DNA of 6,500 bases from Methanomicrobiales archaeon (GTDB taxonomy: Archaea; Halobacteriota; Methanomicrobia; Methanomicrobiales; JACTUA01), in assembly GCA_028678635.1 (NCBI GenBank), contig JAJRDC010000098.1, positions 1-6,500 on the forward strand, read 5' to 3'. The notes beneath the pieces are model-generated. The model ran no database searches and had not been told where the DNA came from. It saw nothing but the letters and a program-made list of their open reading frames with translations. Numbering within the stretch: the first letter of the stretch is position 1; each line of letters starts with the position of its first letter. Both the position numbers and the translations under genes were made by a program. Shown one piece after another: positions 5,937-6,500 of the stretch.

Positions 5937-6500
5937 TCACCTGATCTCGGTCCCGTCATCGATGCAGCCGTGGAGGTAGGCGTGGGGTGCCACCCGTGCC
6001 CCTGCCCCGACAACGGTACCGGTGTTCACGGAACAGTTGATCCCGAAGAGGACCCCGTCCCCCACCACCGCCCCGAACTTGGTCCTTCCCGTGGACCTGC
6101 CGCAGACCACCACCTCACCGTGATCGTGCCGGAGGTTCGCGATCTTTGTCCCTGCCCCGAAGTTGCACCGGGAGCCGACGATGCTGTCTGCCACGTAATT
6201 GAAGTGGGGCAGGTTGGTCCCGGTGAGGATCACCGAGTTCTTCACCTCGCTGGCATGCCCGATGTGGCACCGGTCCCCGATGGATGTGGCACCCCGGAGA
6301 TAGGCATGTGGGCCGATCCGGCACGCTTTCCCGATGGCACAGGGCCCCTCGATAACGGTACCGGCCCGGATCACCGTGCCCTCCCCGATAGAGACGCTGC
6401 CCGAGATCTGCACCCCTTCCTCGATAATCCCCTCCCGGACGGGCTCCTCCCGCTCCAGCATCTCCCGGTTGGCCTCCAGGAGGTCCCAGGGGTAGCCGGC
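5937..6500 (-). CDS. glmU: GlmU-like bifunctional glucosamine-1-phosphate acetyltransferase / uridylyltransferase, C-terminal part
   Basis: Partial: 187 residues are readable and the frame is open through the right edge, so the ATG at 6461 is internal and not the start. The first visible residues (AGYPWDLLEANREML) are the end of the nucleotidyltransferase domain, as in the second GlmU-like protein. A left-handed beta-helix domain follows with the conserved archaeal acetyltransferase signature: GHASEVKNS, LPHFNYVADSIVG, FGAGTKIANLRHD, TGRTKFGAVVGDG and GINCSVNTG. The His in LPHFNYV (codon 6206-6204) aligns with the catalytic His of the Sulfurisphaera tokodaii ST0452 bifunctional enzyme, as I recall that sequence. 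It would acetylate glucosamine-1-phosphate with acetyl-CoA and, if its unseen N-terminal domain is intact, form UDP-GlcNAc. It is the first gene seen in the operon here. What lies upstream is unknown; a phosphoglucosamine mutase gene is plausible. Confidence 0.9.
   Translation of the reverse strand, partial: AGYPWDLLEANREMLEREEPVREGIIEEGVQISGSVSIGEGTVIRAGTVIEGPCAIGKACRIGPHAYLRGATSIGDRCHIGHASEVKNSVILTGTNLPHFNYVADSIVGSRCNFGAGTKIANLRHDHGEVVVCGRSTGRTKFGAVVGDGVLFGINCSVNTGTVVGAGARVAPHAYLHGCIDDGTEIR

Noticed and set aside
5937..6461. A stand-alone 174-residue hexapeptide acetyltransferase starting at the ATG at 6461
   Set aside because: The frame stays open from 6461 to the window edge and encodes AGYPWDLLEANRE, the conserved end of a nucleotidyltransferase domain, so this ATG is internal to a longer bifunctional gene.
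4775..6500. The two GlmU-like frames as one gene split by a frameshift or duplicated by an assembly error
   Set aside because: Each has its own beta-helix C-terminus with different sequence, the second has a full N-terminal domain with its own start and ribosome site, and the overlapping parts are too diverged for an assembly duplicate.

Overview
The window is wall-to-wall protein coding and every gene lies on the minus strand. Seven reading frames run from right to left, joined by 4-base overlaps or gaps of 1 to 14 bases, so the window is the interior of one operon. Both ends are cut inside genes. There is no non-coding stretch longer than 14 bases, and no promoter, terminator, RNA gene, repeat array or mobile element is visible.

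In transcription order the genes are: (1) the C-terminal part of a GlmU-like sugar-1-phosphate nucleotidyltransferase/acetyltransferase (6500-5937, start outside the window); (2) a second, complete GlmU-like protein (5926-4775); (3) GlmS, glutamine:fructose-6-phosphate aminotransferase (4773-3031); (4) a hexapeptide-repeat N-acetyltransferase (3034-2441); (5) a DegT/DnrJ/EryC1/StrS sugar aminotransferase (2444-1350); (6) a Gfo/Idh/MocA NAD-dependent sugar dehydrogenase (1348-428); (7) the N-terminal part of a UDP-GlcNAc 6-dehydrogenase-type nucleotide-sugar dehydrogenase (about 413 to 1, running off the left edge and starting with a non-ATG codon).

Together they nearly form a self-contained pathway. 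GlmS makes glucosamine-6-phosphate. A phosphoglucosamine mutase (not in the window) would give glucosamine-1-phosphate. The GlmU-like proteins acetylate and uridylylate it to UDP-GlcNAc. The 6-dehydrogenase, 3-dehydrogenase, 3-aminotransferase and 3-N-acetyltransferase then turn it into UDP-2,3-diacetamido-2,3-dideoxy-glucuronic acid (UDP-GlcNAc3NAcA). This is the WbpA/B/E/D route known from Pseudomonas O-antigen and from methanogen N-glycan synthesis. The last four genes stand in reverse order of their reactions.

Organism: probably a GC-rich euryarchaeon, most likely a methanogen of the Methanomicrobiales type. This is an inference. It rests on the archaeal (ST0452-like) form of the GlmU C-terminus, the 580-residue GlmS, the methanogen-like N-terminus of the 6-dehydrogenase, GGTGA-type ribosome binding sites and the gene set. 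A GC-rich bacterium with transferred genes is not formally excluded. The most unusual point is the tandem pair of GlmU-like genes, in which the second has lost the recognisable acetyltransferase active-site residues while the first keeps them.
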